Source of the DNA: Pedobacter sp. ISL-64
GTDB lineage: Bacteria > Bacteroidota > Bacteroidia > Sphingobacteriales > Sphingobacteriaceae
Assembly: GCF_018613605.1 (NCBI RefSeq)
Contig: NZ_JAGGPU010000019.1
Coordinates: 176,256-240,255 of the forward strand
Length of the DNA stretch: 64,000 nt
Reading direction: 5' to 3'
In this document: positions 26,136 to 35,063 of the stretch, piece by piece
Layout: every line of letters begins with the position of its first letter
Position numbering within the stretch: position 1 is the stretch's first letter
Translations under genes and position numbers: made by a program
Notes under the pieces: generated by a model
What the model saw: only the letters and a program-made list of their open reading frames with translations
Told to the model about the DNA's origin: nothing
Database searches by the model: none

Positions 26136-27542
26136 TTAAGCCTTCTCCAGCAAATCCCTCACATCAGTAATTTTTCCGGTTACTGCAGCTGCTGCTGCGG
26201 TAAGCGGACTGGCCAATAACGTACGTGCATTTTGCCCTTGTCTGCCTTCAAAGTTTCTGTTTGATGTAGATACACAATATTTACCTGCCGGGATTTTATC
26301 TTCGTTCATTCCTAAACAGGCACTACAACCTGGTTCGCGTAACTGGAAACCAGCGGCTTCGAAAATTTTATCCAAACCTTCGTTTTTAGCTTGCTGCTCA
26401 ACTTGTTTCGAGCCTGGAACAATCCAAACCGTAACATTATCGGCTTTGTGTTTATCTTTAACAAAATCGGCAACTTCGCGTAAATCTTCAATGCGTGAGT
26501 TGGTACAGCTTCCAATGAATACATAATCAACCGGTTTCCCGATTAATGAAGAATCGTCATCAAAGCCCATATAATCTAACGCTTTCTGGTACGAAAGTTT
26601 TTCTTTTTCTGGTTGTGCACCAGTTGCCGGAATATGTTCCTGAATACCCATACCCATTCCTGGGTTTGTACCATAGGTAATCATAGGTGCAATATCTGCC
26701 GCATCGAAAGTTAAAACACTATCGAATTTCGCATCAACATCGCTATATAATGTTTTCCAATAAGCTAAAGCCTTATCCCACTCTTCGCCAGCTGGAGCAA
26801 ATTCTCTTCCTTTAATGTAATCGAAAGTGGTTTGGTCAGGTGCAATTAATCCACCGCGTGCACCCATTTCGATACTCATATTACAGATCGTCATACGGGC
26901 TTCCATACTTAAAGCTTCGATTGCCGAACCTGCGTATTCTATAAAATAACCTGTACCGCCAGCGGCAGAGATTTTGGCAATAATGTATAAGATAATGTCT
27001 TTTGCACCAACGCCTTTTCCAAGTTCGCCATTTACCTCGATTTTCATGGTTTTAGGTTTCGACTGCAATAAACATTGCGTTGCAAAAACCTGCTCTACCT
27101 GCGATGTACCGATACCAAATGCAATGGCACCAAAAGCACCATGAGTAGAGGTATGGCTATCGCCGCAAACCATTGTTTTGCCAGGTAAAGTAATGCCTAG
27201 TTCAGGACCGATAACATGCACAATCCCTTGGAAAGGATGCCCTAAACCATACAGTTCCACTCCGAATTCTGCACAATTTTTGGTCAGCATATCAACCTGA
27301 TAGCGCGAAAGCTCCTCTTTAATCGGCAACAATTGATTTAACGTAGGTACATTATGATCGGCAGTTGCTACAGTCTGCTTCGGACGCAAAACAGGTAAGC
27401 CTCTTTTGCGCAAGCCATCAAATGCCTGCGGAGAGGTTACCTCGTGTATTAAGTGTGTATCAATGTATAAAATATCAGGAAATCCTTCTTCACTTTTTAC
27501 AACATGTGCATCCCAAATTTTTTCTACTAATGTTTTTGACAT
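26136..27542 (-). CDS. leuC: 3-isopropylmalate dehydratase large subunit
   Basis: Aconitase-type [4Fe-4S] subunit working with LeuD. The 468-residue length is normal. Cluster cysteines lie in FIGSCTNSRIEDLR and in REPGCSACLGMNED. The substrate loop is CGDSHTSTHGAFGAIAFGIG. It is in the same block as leuD but separated by the ABM gene and repeats. The ilvC gene lies upstream across a palindromic spacer. Confidence 0.97.
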   Translation of the reverse strand: MSKTLVEKIWDAHVVKSEEGFPDILYIDTHLIHEVTSPQAFDGLRKRGLPVLRPKQTVATADHNVPTLNQLLPIKEELSRYQVDMLTKNCAEFGVELYGLGHPFQGIVHVIGPELGITLPGKTMVCGDSHTSTHGAFGAIAFGIGTSQVEQVFATQCLLQSKPKTMKIEVNGELGKGVGAKDIILYIIAKISAAGGTGYFIEYAGSAIEALSMEARMTICNMSIEMGARGGLIAPDQTTFDYIKGREFAPAGEEWDKALAYWKTLYSDVDAKFDSVLTFDAADIAPMITYGTNPGMGMGIQEHIPATGAQPEKEKLSYQKALDYMGFDDDSSLIGKPVDYVFIGSCTNSRIEDLREVADFVKDKHKADNVTVWIVPGSKQVEQQAKNEGLDKIFEAAGFQLREPGCSACLGMNEDKIPAGKYCVSTSNRNFEGRQGQNARTLLASPLTAAAAAVTGKITDVRDLLEKA

Positions 27543-27560
27543 CTTTTTATATAATTATTT

Positions 27561-27593
27561 AAACCTCGCAGGTTTTTAAAACCTGCGAGGTTT
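27561..27593. terminator. Palindromic element, family D, between ilvC and leuC
   Basis: AAACCTCGCAGG and CCTGCGAGGTTT are perfect inverted repeats around TTTTTAAAA. The design is nearly that of 14402-14431. There is no long T run on either side, so it may act as a partial stop or as an mRNA-end-protecting hairpin within the operon. Confidence 0.65.
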
Positions 27594-27602
27594 GTAAGTT
27601 TT

Positions 27603-29084
27603 CTATGCAGTTTTAATCGCTTTCATTGCAGTCATTGCCTTACGCAACGTAGCACCAATTTGCTCTACTTCGTGAGAGCGGATAGCCTCGTTGATATCGA
27701 TTAATTTTCTGTTGTCAACAGCGCCATCTTTACCTTCGTTGAAGTTTTTACCAACTAAATCAGTATCTACTTTTTTCATGAAATCACCTAAAAGTGGTTT
27801 ACAAGCCTGATCGAACAAGTAGCAACCGTACTCAGCAGTATCAGAAATTACGCGGTTCATTTCGAACAATTTCTTACGTGCAATGGTATTTGCGATAAGT
27901 GGTGTTTCGTGTAACGATTCATAATAAGCCGATTCTGGTTTAATACCTGCCTGTACCATTGTCTCGAAAGCCAATTCAACACCAGCACGAACAAAAGCAA
28001 CCATTAAAGTATAGTTGTCGAAATATTCTTGCTCACCGATCTTCACATCGCCAGCCGGAGTTTTCTCAAAAGCAGTTTCGCCAGTTTCAGCTCTCCATTT
28101 TAATAAATTTTTATCGCCATTTGCCCAATCTTCCATCATGGTACGGCTAAATTCGCCACTCATAATGTCATCCTGGTGTTTTTGGAACAATGGGCGCATA
28201 ATGTCTTTCAATTCTTCAGAAATTTCGAAAGCTTTGATTTTAGCCACATTACTTAATCTATCCATCATGGCTGTAATACCACCTTGTTTTAAGGCTTCTG
28301 TGATCACTTCAACACCATATTGAACCAATTTAGAGGCGTAACCTGCGTCGATTCCTTTTTCTACCATTTTATCGAATGATAAGATAGAACCTGTTTGCAA
28401 TAAACCACAAAGGATGGTTTGCTCGCCCATTAAATCAGATTTCACCTCAGCTACGAACGATGATTTTAACACACCAGCTCTATGGCCACCGGTACCAGCG
28501 CAATATGCTTTTGCCTGTGCCAATCCTTTACCTTGAGGATCGTTTTCAGGGTGAACTGCAATTAAGGTAGGCACACCAAAACCACGAACATATTCTGCTC
28601 TAACCTCGCTACCCGGGCATTTAGGTGCAACCATAATCACGGTTAAATCTTTACGGATCTGCATGCCTTCTTCAACGATATTGAAACCGTGAGAATATAA
28701 CAAAGTAGCACCTTCTTTCATTAAAGGCATAATTGCATTTACAACAGCGGTGTGTTGTTTATCTGGAGTAAGGTTAATTACTACATCTGCATTTGGAATC
28801 AGTTCTTCGTAAGTGCCAACTGTAAAATTGTTTTCAGTTGCATTTTTCCACGAATCGCGTTTGCCTTCAATTGCTTCCTTACGTAAAGTGTAGCTTACAT
28901 CTAAACCACTATCTCTTAAATTTAAACCTTGGTTTAAGCCTTGTGCGCCACAACCTACAATTACCAGTTTTTTGCCTTTTAATGCGCTAACGCCATCTAA
29001 AAATTCAGAACTGTCCATGAAGTCGCAAACACCTAATTGGTTTAATTTTTCTCTAAGAGGTAATGTGTTAAAATAATTTGCCAT
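27603..29084 (-). CDS. ilvC: Ketol-acid reductoisomerase, class II (long form)
   Basis: Isomerises and reduces acetolactate or acetohydroxybutyrate with NADPH. At 493 residues it is the long class II form with a duplicated C-terminal knotted domain. The Rossmann motif is VIVGCGAQGLNQGLN. APKCPGSEVR follows, and the metal-binding helices carry DLMGEQTILCG and, in the second repeat, the EYGCYLFDQ region. It lies downstream of the DinB gene. Confidence 0.96.
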   Translation of the reverse strand: MANYFNTLPLREKLNQLGVCDFMDSSEFLDGVSALKGKKLVIVGCGAQGLNQGLNLRDSGLDVSYTLRKEAIEGKRDSWKNATENNFTVGTYEELIPNADVVINLTPDKQHTAVVNAIMPLMKEGATLLYSHGFNIVEEGMQIRKDLTVIMVAPKCPGSEVRAEYVRGFGVPTLIAVHPENDPQGKGLAQAKAYCAGTGGHRAGVLKSSFVAEVKSDLMGEQTILCGLLQTGSILSFDKMVEKGIDAGYASKLVQYGVEVITEALKQGGITAMMDRLSNVAKIKAFEISEELKDIMRPLFQKHQDDIMSGEFSRTMMEDWANGDKNLLKWRAETGETAFEKTPAGDVKIGEQEYFDNYTLMVAFVRAGVELAFETMVQAGIKPESAYYESLHETPLIANTIARKKLFEMNRVISDTAEYGCYLFDQACKPLLGDFMKKVDTDLVGKNFNEGKDGAVDNRKLIDINEAIRSHEVEQIGATLRKAMTAMKAIKTA

Positions 29085-29142
29085 TGTTTTTATTGGTTAA
29101 TTTCTATTTAATTATCGTTATATATTCTTTTTTACTTCGGGT

Positions 29143-29173
29143 TGATTATACAGATGAGGTGATTACACTGGCT
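29143..29173. repeat. Two family C units
   Basis: GATTATACAGATGAGGT followed by GATTACACTGGCTT are two degenerate units of the GATTACACAGATTT repeat, in the spacer between the DinB gene and ilvC. Confidence 0.5.
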
Positions 29174-29216
29174 TTTTTTTTATCAGTCATATCTCATCTA
29201 TCTTACATCTCCTATT

Positions 29217-29681
29217 TTATACCAGTTTCTTCAGTGCCCATGCATAACCTTGGTGTACATTATCATGACCAATAGTTGTGATCAGAATTTCTTCAATGCT
29301 GTTCATCTGTACGCCATAGGTAGCTGTTGTAAAAGGAGTGATGTTTGAAAATTTTCCGCTTGCATAATCTTCCTTTATTTTTTCAATGCTTTCCAATGCT
29401 ATAACTTTCAATTCAGCTACTTCTTCTTCTGTTACGGTGTAAGTTGGCTTTGTATCTTTTTTATAATACTCGTTAAATTTTACCGAAGCAGCATCTTGCA
29501 ATACACCTGTACGAACATAACAAAGCGTTTGTGTGCTCACTACAACATGGCCAAAATTCCAGATAATGTTATTGTTGTAACCATCCGGAATTTTATTTAA
29601 TTCTTCGATTGTTAAATCATCTATCAACTTAATAAATGCCTTGCGTGAGTTTATTATAAAATCAAATACCTCGTTCATCAT
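29217..29681 (-). CDS. DinB-family protein
   Basis: A 154-residue four-helix-bundle protein. The metal-binding histidine triad of the family is seen as NFGHVVVS near the middle and IGHDNVHQGYAWAL near the C-terminus. DinB-like proteins are often thiol-dependent transferases; the substrate here is unknown. It lies 17 bp after the VOC gene, within the ilv block. Confidence 0.85.
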   Translation of the reverse strand: MMNEVFDFIINSRKAFIKLIDDLTIEELNKIPDGYNNNIIWNFGHVVVSTQTLCYVRTGVLQDAASVKFNEYYKKDTKPTYTVTEEEVAELKVIALESIEKIKEDYASGKFSNITPFTTATYGVQMNSIEEILITTIGHDNVHQGYAWALKKLV

Positions 29682-29698
29682 ATATAATTCGTATCTAT

Positions 29699-30088
29699 CT
29701 ACTTATCGTTTTGTTTTTCAGCTTCGGTTAATGTTTCGTTAAAGGTAATCTTGTTAAAGAACGGGTCGTTTACTGTTACTGCCCAGGTTCCGTAAAAAGT
29801 TTTCTCCAAACCTGGCCTGTTGTACTTATATTTTTTATCTATTATTTCTTTATGAAACGCTTTCAATCCTACACAATCTACATATACATTTGCACCGGGA
29901 GAACTATCTCCATGGTGCTCACTTAAATGTAGTTCGATGCCACCTAATGAAATCTGCATATAAACGGGGGTATTTTCTTCAAACGTGTGTTCCCAGTCTA
30001 TTTTAAAGCCCAGCCAGTTTACGTAAAATTCTACTGCTTTATCGTAATCGAAAATTCTTAAAATCGGTATGGCTTTATTGCATTTCAT
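29699..30088 (-). CDS. VOC-family (glyoxalase/bleomycin-resistance-like) protein
   Basis: A 129-residue protein with the paired beta-alpha-beta-beta-beta modules of the vicinal-oxygen-chelate fold: PILRIFDYDKAVEFYVNWLG, IELHLSEHHGD, then GTWAVTVNDPFFNKITFNE. Candidate metal ligands include the His and Glu residues of these strands. The length and form match bleomycin-resistance-type proteins, but the function is unproved. It starts 1 bp after ilvN, so the two are translationally close. Confidence 0.85.
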   Translation of the reverse strand: MKCNKAIPILRIFDYDKAVEFYVNWLGFKIDWEHTFEENTPVYMQISLGGIELHLSEHHGDSSPGANVYVDCVGLKAFHKEIIDKKYKYNRPGLEKTFYGTWAVTVNDPFFNKITFNETLTEAEKQNDK

Positions 30089-30089
30089 A

Positions 30090-30728
30090 TTACATGGTAA
30101 AAATCTTTCCGCCTTTTTCTAAAAACTCGTTTTCTACCAATTCTTCACCTGGTTCGAAAGCTTCGAATTCCTTTAGTTTTTCGTGGAATCCAGCACTGTC
30201 TTTAATAATGGCTACTCTTGCAGATCGCACAAATTCAATTAATTCGTAAGGTTCTAAAGCTTTTACCAAAGCATCAGTTTCTTCGCGGTGACCAGTTACT
30301 GCAAAAACGGTATAATCTTTACGGATCACTACCGCACTTGCACCGTATTGTCTTAATAAACGCTCTACGGTTACTTTTTCTGCAATTTCATCTGTAGAAA
30401 CTTTGTAAAGCGCCAATTCCTGCCAGATAATTTCTTCGTTGGTGTTGAAATAAACTTTCAATACCTCAATCTGTTTTTCTATCTGACGGGCCAGCTTTCT
30501 CACTACTTCGTAACCTTCGTGGATGACGATGTTGAAACGGTGTATTCCTTCAATTTCTGATGCGGAACTGTTTAAACTTTCGATATTGATTTTTCTTTTC
30601 GAGAAAATAATCGCAATCCTGTTGAGTAAACCAATGCGGTTTTCGGCGTAAACCGTAATGGTATATTCCTGCTTTCCGTCTAAATCGGCTTTATCTATTT
30701 TATGTTCTATTGTATTTTCAGTACTCAT
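30090..30728 (-). CDS. ilvN: Acetolactate synthase small (regulatory) subunit
   Basis: Regulatory subunit that confers valine control and boosts activity of IlvB. The 212-residue protein has an N-terminal ACT domain (about 20-92: YTITVYAENRIGLLNRIAII, then SSASEIEGIHRFNIVIH) and a C-terminal domain typical of longer IlvH/IlvN proteins. It lies directly downstream of ilvB, separated by 138 bp that include a family A repeat. Confidence 0.93.
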   Translation of the reverse strand: MSTENTIEHKIDKADLDGKQEYTITVYAENRIGLLNRIAIIFSKRKINIESLNSSASEIEGIHRFNIVIHEGYEVVRKLARQIEKQIEVLKVYFNTNEEIIWQELALYKVSTDEIAEKVTVERLLRQYGASAVVIRKDYTVFAVTGHREETDALVKALEPYELIEFVRSARVAIIKDSAGFHEKLKEFEAFEPGEELVENEFLEKGGKIFTM

Positions 30729-30794
30729 GATAATTTCTTATTTACCTATTCGTCATTTAGACCTTGTGGAGAAATCTTTAAATGTTGTTAAGAA

Positions 30795-30841
30795 AGATCT
30801 CTCTCCCGAAAGTTCGGGACTGCGCTACAGTCGAGATGACG
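30795..30841. repeat. REP-like half element, family A (reverse orientation)
   Basis: Contains AGATCTCTCTCCCGAA, then TTCGGGACTGCG, and ends CAGTCGAGATGACG, the complement of the left half of 19726-19815. It sits in the ilvB-ilvN spacer. Confidence 0.7.
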
Positions 30842-30866
30842 ATTACGCTAGTTTTTACCTTTCTAC

Positions 30867-32618
30867 TTATTTTAACCTGATTTCGCTTACACTCATGCCT
30901 TGAGGAACCATTGGGAAAACGTTGTTTTCTCTGCCAACCATTACTTCTAATAAATAAGAACCTTCATGGTTGATCATGGTTTCTAATGCCTGTCTTAAGT
31001 TTGCACGCTCATCAACTTTGCTCGCTTCGATATAGTACGATTTTGCTAAAGCAACAAAGTCAGGGCTGGTGATATTCACGAAAGAATAACGTTTATCATG
31101 AAAAAGCTGTTGCCACTGGCGAACCATACCTAAAAAGCGGTTGTTCAAGATCAGAATCTTTACTGCTGCGCCAAATTGCATAATGGTACCCAATTCCTGA
31201 GGCGTCATCTGGAAACCACCATCACCGATAATGGCAATAACGGTTTTATCAGGTGCACCATATTTAGCGCCAATTGCTGCTGGTAAACCAAAGCCCATTG
31301 TACCTAAACCACCAGAAGTAATGTTGCTGCGGGTATTGTTAAATTTAGCATAACGACAGGCTACCATTTGGTGCTGACCAACATCGGTAACGATTATGGC
31401 ATCGCCACCACAGATTTCGTTGATGTTGCGCAATACTTCGCCCATGGTCATTTCATCACCAGTTGGATAAAGCTCCGGAGTAATGACTTGATCTATTTCC
31501 TCCTGGTTATATTGTCTGAACTTAGCTAACCAATCTTCGTGTTTGTTTTCGTTAACTAAATTGGTTAATAGGGGCAAAGTTTCTTTACAGTCGCCCCAAA
31601 CACCAACTTCTGCCTTAACATTTTTATCAATTTCGGCAGGGTCGATATCTAAATGTACCACTTTAGCTTGTTTGGCATATTTATCTAAACGACCGGTTAC
31701 ACGGTCATCAAAACGCATACCGATGGCAATAATTACATCAGCTTCGTTGGTTAATACATTCGGGCCATAATTACCGTGCATACCTAACATGCCTACGTTT
31801 AGTGGGTGTGAAGTTGGAATAGCACCTTCGCCCATAATGGTCCATGCAGCAGGGATTCCTGATTTATTGATAAAAGCTTTGAATTCTTCTTCAGCTTTAC
31901 CCAAAATAACACCTTGTCCAAATAAAATGAAAGGTTTTTTTGCTGAATTGATTAATTCGGCTGCCTGCTCGATATATTCTACCCTAACTTTTGGCTTCGG
32001 GCGATAACTGCGGATGTGGTTGCACTTTACATATTCAGGAAATTCCTCCAATTGTAATTGTGCATTTTTGGTAATATCGATTAAAACAGGACCTGGTCTG
32101 CCGCTTTTAGCGATATAAAAAGCTTTAGCCAATACCTCTTGAATTTCTTTGGCATCAGTAACCTGATAGTTCCATTTTGTAACGGGAGTAGTAATGTTAA
32201 TCACATCAGTTTCCTGAAAAGCATCCGTTCCCAATAGGTGGGCGAAAACCTGTCCCGTGATACAAACCAATGGCGTACTATCGATTTGCGCATCTGCCAA
32301 GCCAGTAACCAAATTGGTTGCACCTGGTCCGCTGGTTGCGAAAACAACACCAACTTCGCCGCTTGCTCTTGCAAAACCCTGAGCAGCGTGGATACCACCT
32401 TGTTCATGGCGAACTAAGATGTGTTCTAATTTATCAGCATAATCATAAAGAGCATCATAAATAGGCATGATTGCTCCTCCCGGATAACCGAAAATGGTGG
32501 TTACACCTTCTTCAATTAATCCATTCAACAAAACTTGCGAGCCTGTTCCTTTGAATAAGGTTTTTGAGGTTTCTGCTTTCGCCTCGTTTTGTTGTATTGT
32601 ATCTTGTGCAGTTTCCAT
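30867..32618 (-). CDS. ilvB: Acetolactate synthase large (catalytic) subunit
   Basis: ThDP enzyme that makes acetolactate or acetohydroxybutyrate from pyruvate. At 583 residues it is typical. Motifs are FGYPGGAIMPIYDALYD, the catalytic Glu region LVRHEQGGIHAAQGFARASG, and the ThDP-Mg site GDGGFQMTPQELGTIMQFG. It works with the ilvN product. The ORF6N gene lies 21 bp upstream. Confidence 0.96.
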   Translation of the reverse strand: METAQDTIQQNEAKAETSKTLFKGTGSQVLLNGLIEEGVTTIFGYPGGAIMPIYDALYDYADKLEHILVRHEQGGIHAAQGFARASGEVGVVFATSGPGATNLVTGLADAQIDSTPLVCITGQVFAHLLGTDAFQETDVINITTPVTKWNYQVTDAKEIQEVLAKAFYIAKSGRPGPVLIDITKNAQLQLEEFPEYVKCNHIRSYRPKPKVRVEYIEQAAELINSAKKPFILFGQGVILGKAEEEFKAFINKSGIPAAWTIMGEGAIPTSHPLNVGMLGMHGNYGPNVLTNEADVIIAIGMRFDDRVTGRLDKYAKQAKVVHLDIDPAEIDKNVKAEVGVWGDCKETLPLLTNLVNENKHEDWLAKFRQYNQEEIDQVITPELYPTGDEMTMGEVLRNINEICGGDAIIVTDVGQHQMVACRYAKFNNTRSNITSGGLGTMGFGLPAAIGAKYGAPDKTVIAIIGDGGFQMTPQELGTIMQFGAAVKILILNNRFLGMVRQWQQLFHDKRYSFVNITSPDFVALAKSYYIEASKVDERANLRQALETMINHEGSYLLEVMVGRENNVFPMVPQGMSVSEIRLK

Positions 32619-32639
32619 AGTTATGTTTTTGCGGTTCTA

Positions 32640-33230
32640 CTATTCTTTAATTTTAAACCCAATTCTTTGTCTGTCGTTCCATTTTAATTGAGCAATTTTC
32701 TCGTCTATTAAATTTTCCATTGCATCATACAGCTCGTTGAGCTGAACATCATGTTCACCAATCCGTTCTTTAATTTCTGTTAACTGTTCATTAAGATTGC
32801 TTTGCTTCAGCAAAATTTTCCGAACGTCAACAAAGGTTCTCATAATGGCAATGTTCATATTAATCGCCTTATCGCTCTTTAAAACACCACTCAGCATGGC
32901 TACCCCTTGCTCAGTGAAAGCGTAGGGCAATTTTCGGGTACCACCCCAACTTGAAGTCACAATTTGTGACTTCAAGTTGGTTCCGCCTGTCATCACAATT
33001 TGTGATGATGTACCTTGATTACTTGCCCCAATCTGAAGTCTTATCTCTTCAAACTCAGCAGAAGTTAACTGAAACATAAAATCTTCAGGAAAACGCTTTA
33101 TGTTACGTTTTACCGCCTGATTCAGTGCCTTCGTTTCAACTTCATAAAGCGATGCCAAATCGAAATCCAGCATTACTCTTTCTCCCCGGATTTCATAAAT
33201 CCTATTCTGAATACTTTTAATTATTTGCAT
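32640..33230 (-). CDS. ORF6N-domain DNA-binding protein
   Basis: A 196-residue protein with an N-terminal ORF6N domain: IYEIRGERVMLDFDLASLYE, KRNIKRFPEDFMFQLT and LPYAFTEQGVAML. ORF6N domains are common in phage and mobile-element regulators. A coiled-coil-like C-terminal tail follows (about 145-185). It is unrelated to amino-acid synthesis yet lies between ilvD and ilvB on the same strand (48 and 21 bp gaps), which suggests later insertion. Inside the gene are two strong palindromes (32946-32980 and 32990-33008). Confidence 0.85.
   Translation of the reverse strand: MQIIKSIQNRIYEIRGERVMLDFDLASLYEVETKALNQAVKRNIKRFPEDFMFQLTSAEFEEIRLQIGASNQGTSSQIVMTGGTNLKSQIVTSSWGGTRKLPYAFTEQGVAMLSGVLKSDKAINMNIAIMRTFVDVRKILLKQSNLNEQLTEIKERIGEHDVQLNELYDAMENLIDEKIAQLKWNDRQRIGFKIKE
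32946..33008. repeat. Two palindromes with a shared TCACAATTTGTGA core
   Basis: At 32946-32980, 17-bp arms (CCAACTTGAAGTCACAA and its complement) surround a single central base. At 32990-33008, arms TCATCACAA / TTGTGATGA do the same. Both lie within the ORF6N reading frame and encode the related segments SQIVM and SQIVT. Confidence 0.85.
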
Positions 33231-33278
33231 AATCTATTTTATTAGTAATCAATTAATCTGGGGGATGATTTTTTGATT

Positions 33279-34961
33279 TTAATATTCGTCAGTTACGCAA
33301 CCACTAGCTGCGTCTGAAACGGTTTTAGCATATTTATATAAAACACCTTTTGTTACTTTTAATGCTGGTTGTACATAGTTTTTTCTACGCGCTGCAATCA
33401 CTTCGTCACTTACCTGTAAGCTAATGATGTTGTTTACCGCATCGATCAAAATCCGGTCTTCATCTTCTACCAAGCCTATTAAGCCACCTTTGTAGGATTC
33501 AGGTGTAATGTGACCAACCACAAATCCATGCGTACCACCAGAGAAACGTCCGTCGGTAATTAAAGCCACTGATTTTCCTAAACCAGCACCAATAATTGCT
33601 GAAGTTGGTTTTAACATTTCTGGCATACCTGGCGCACCTACCGGACCTGAATTTTTAATTACGATTACATCGCCAGGTTGAACACGTCCGCTTGAAATTC
33701 CGGCAATTAAATCGTGTTCGCCGTCGAATACACGTGCAGGGCCTTCAAATTTCTCACCTTCTTTTCCACTTATTTTTGCAACAGAACCTTTTTCAGCCAG
33801 GTTTCCGTAAAGAATCTGTAGGTGACCAGTGGCTTTAATCGGCTCACTTAGTTTCTGGATGATTTTTTGATCATAATCCATAACCGATTTTACATCGGCT
33901 AAATTCTCAGCCATGGTTTTTCCGGTAACAGTTAAACAATCGCCATGTAATAAACCCTCGTTTAATAAATATTTCAATACTGCCGGAATACCTCCATATT
34001 GATGTAAATCCTGCATTAAGTATTTTCCACTAGGTTTGAAATCGGCAAGTACGGGTGTTACATCACTCATGCGCTGGAAATCATCCTGGGTGATTTCGAT
34101 ACCGATAGCTTTACCCATTGCAATAAAATGTAATACTGCATTCGTACTGCCACCTAAAATGATAATAGAACGAATGGCATTTTCGAATGCTTTTCTCGTC
34201 ATAATATCAGATGGTTTGATATCTTTCTCTAATAAAATTTTGATGTATTTACCTGCATCTAAACATTCTTGTTTTTTCTCCTCGCTGATTGCTGGGTTCG
34301 AAGATGAATAAGGCAAACTCATACCTAAAGCCTCAATTGCTGATGCCATTGTGTTTGCAGTATACATCCCTCCACAAGCACCTGCACCAGGGCAAGTATG
34401 TTTTATGATGCCTTGATAGTCTTCTTCAGAAAGGTTGCCACATATTTTCTGTCCCAAAGCCTCGAAAGCTGAAACGATGTTCAATTCTTCGCCTTTGTAA
34501 TGGCCAGGCGCAATCGTACCACCATAAACCATAATTGAAGGGCGATCTAAACGTGCCATGGCCATAATCGCGCCAGGCATGTTTTTATCACAGCCAGGGA
34601 TAGAGATAATTCCATCGTAATATTGGCCACCGCAAATGGTTTCGATACTATCAGCAATTACATCACGGCTTACCAGCGAGTAACGCATACCATCTGTACC
34701 GTTGCTCATCCCATCACTTACGCCAATGGTATTAAAAACCAAGCCCACTAAATCATTATTCCAGACCCCTTTTTTCACATCTTTTGCAAGATCGTTAAGG
34801 TGCATATTACAGGTGTTACCATCGTAACCCATACTTGCAATACCGACCTGTGCTTTAGCCATATCAGCATCAGTTAATCCGATTCCGTAAAGCATAGCTT
34901 GCGCTGCCGGTTGTGTAGGGTCTTGTGTAAATGTTTTACTGTACTTGTTTAATTCGCTCAT
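33279..34961 (-). CDS. ilvD: Dihydroxy-acid dehydratase
   Basis: Fe-S dehydratase giving 2-oxoisovalerate and 2-oxo-3-methylvalerate. The 560-residue length is normal. Cluster and metal features are the GNTCNMHLNDLAK region, SIPGCDKNMPGAIMAMARLD, and THTCPGAGACGGMYTANTM-like HTCPGAGACGGMYTANTMAS. It is the first enzyme gene after the leader and attenuator at 35012-35141, so expression of the block probably depends on that leader. Confidence 0.96.
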   Translation of the reverse strand: MSELNKYSKTFTQDPTQPAAQAMLYGIGLTDADMAKAQVGIASMGYDGNTCNMHLNDLAKDVKKGVWNNDLVGLVFNTIGVSDGMSNGTDGMRYSLVSRDVIADSIETICGGQYYDGIISIPGCDKNMPGAIMAMARLDRPSIMVYGGTIAPGHYKGEELNIVSAFEALGQKICGNLSEEDYQGIIKHTCPGAGACGGMYTANTMASAIEALGMSLPYSSSNPAISEEKKQECLDAGKYIKILLEKDIKPSDIMTRKAFENAIRSIIILGGSTNAVLHFIAMGKAIGIEITQDDFQRMSDVTPVLADFKPSGKYLMQDLHQYGGIPAVLKYLLNEGLLHGDCLTVTGKTMAENLADVKSVMDYDQKIIQKLSEPIKATGHLQILYGNLAEKGSVAKISGKEGEKFEGPARVFDGEHDLIAGISSGRVQPGDVIVIKNSGPVGAPGMPEMLKPTSAIIGAGLGKSVALITDGRFSGGTHGFVVGHITPESYKGGLIGLVEDEDRILIDAVNNIISLQVSDEVIAARRKNYVQPALKVTKGVLYKYAKTVSDAASGCVTDEY

Positions 34962-35011
34962 TGTTTAAATTGTATGTATTCTGTTGTATTTCAATTATTT
35001 CTTTTTGAGGC

Positions 35012-35043
35012 AAAAAAAAACCGCCTCTTGTGGGAGGCGGTTT
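35012..35043 (-). terminator. ilvD leader terminator (attenuator)
   Basis: Read on the minus strand, AAACCGCCTC and GAGGCGGTTT form a perfect 10-bp stem with loop CCACAA, followed by a run of T residues (A run at 35012-35020 on the plus strand). It stands 50 bp before ilvD and 20 bp after the leader peptide stop. The arm CCGCCTC can pair instead with GAGGTGG from the leader Arg-Gly-Gly codons (complement of 35080-35086). Confidence 0.85.
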
Positions 35044-35063
35044 CGATATGGTATATTTTTATA

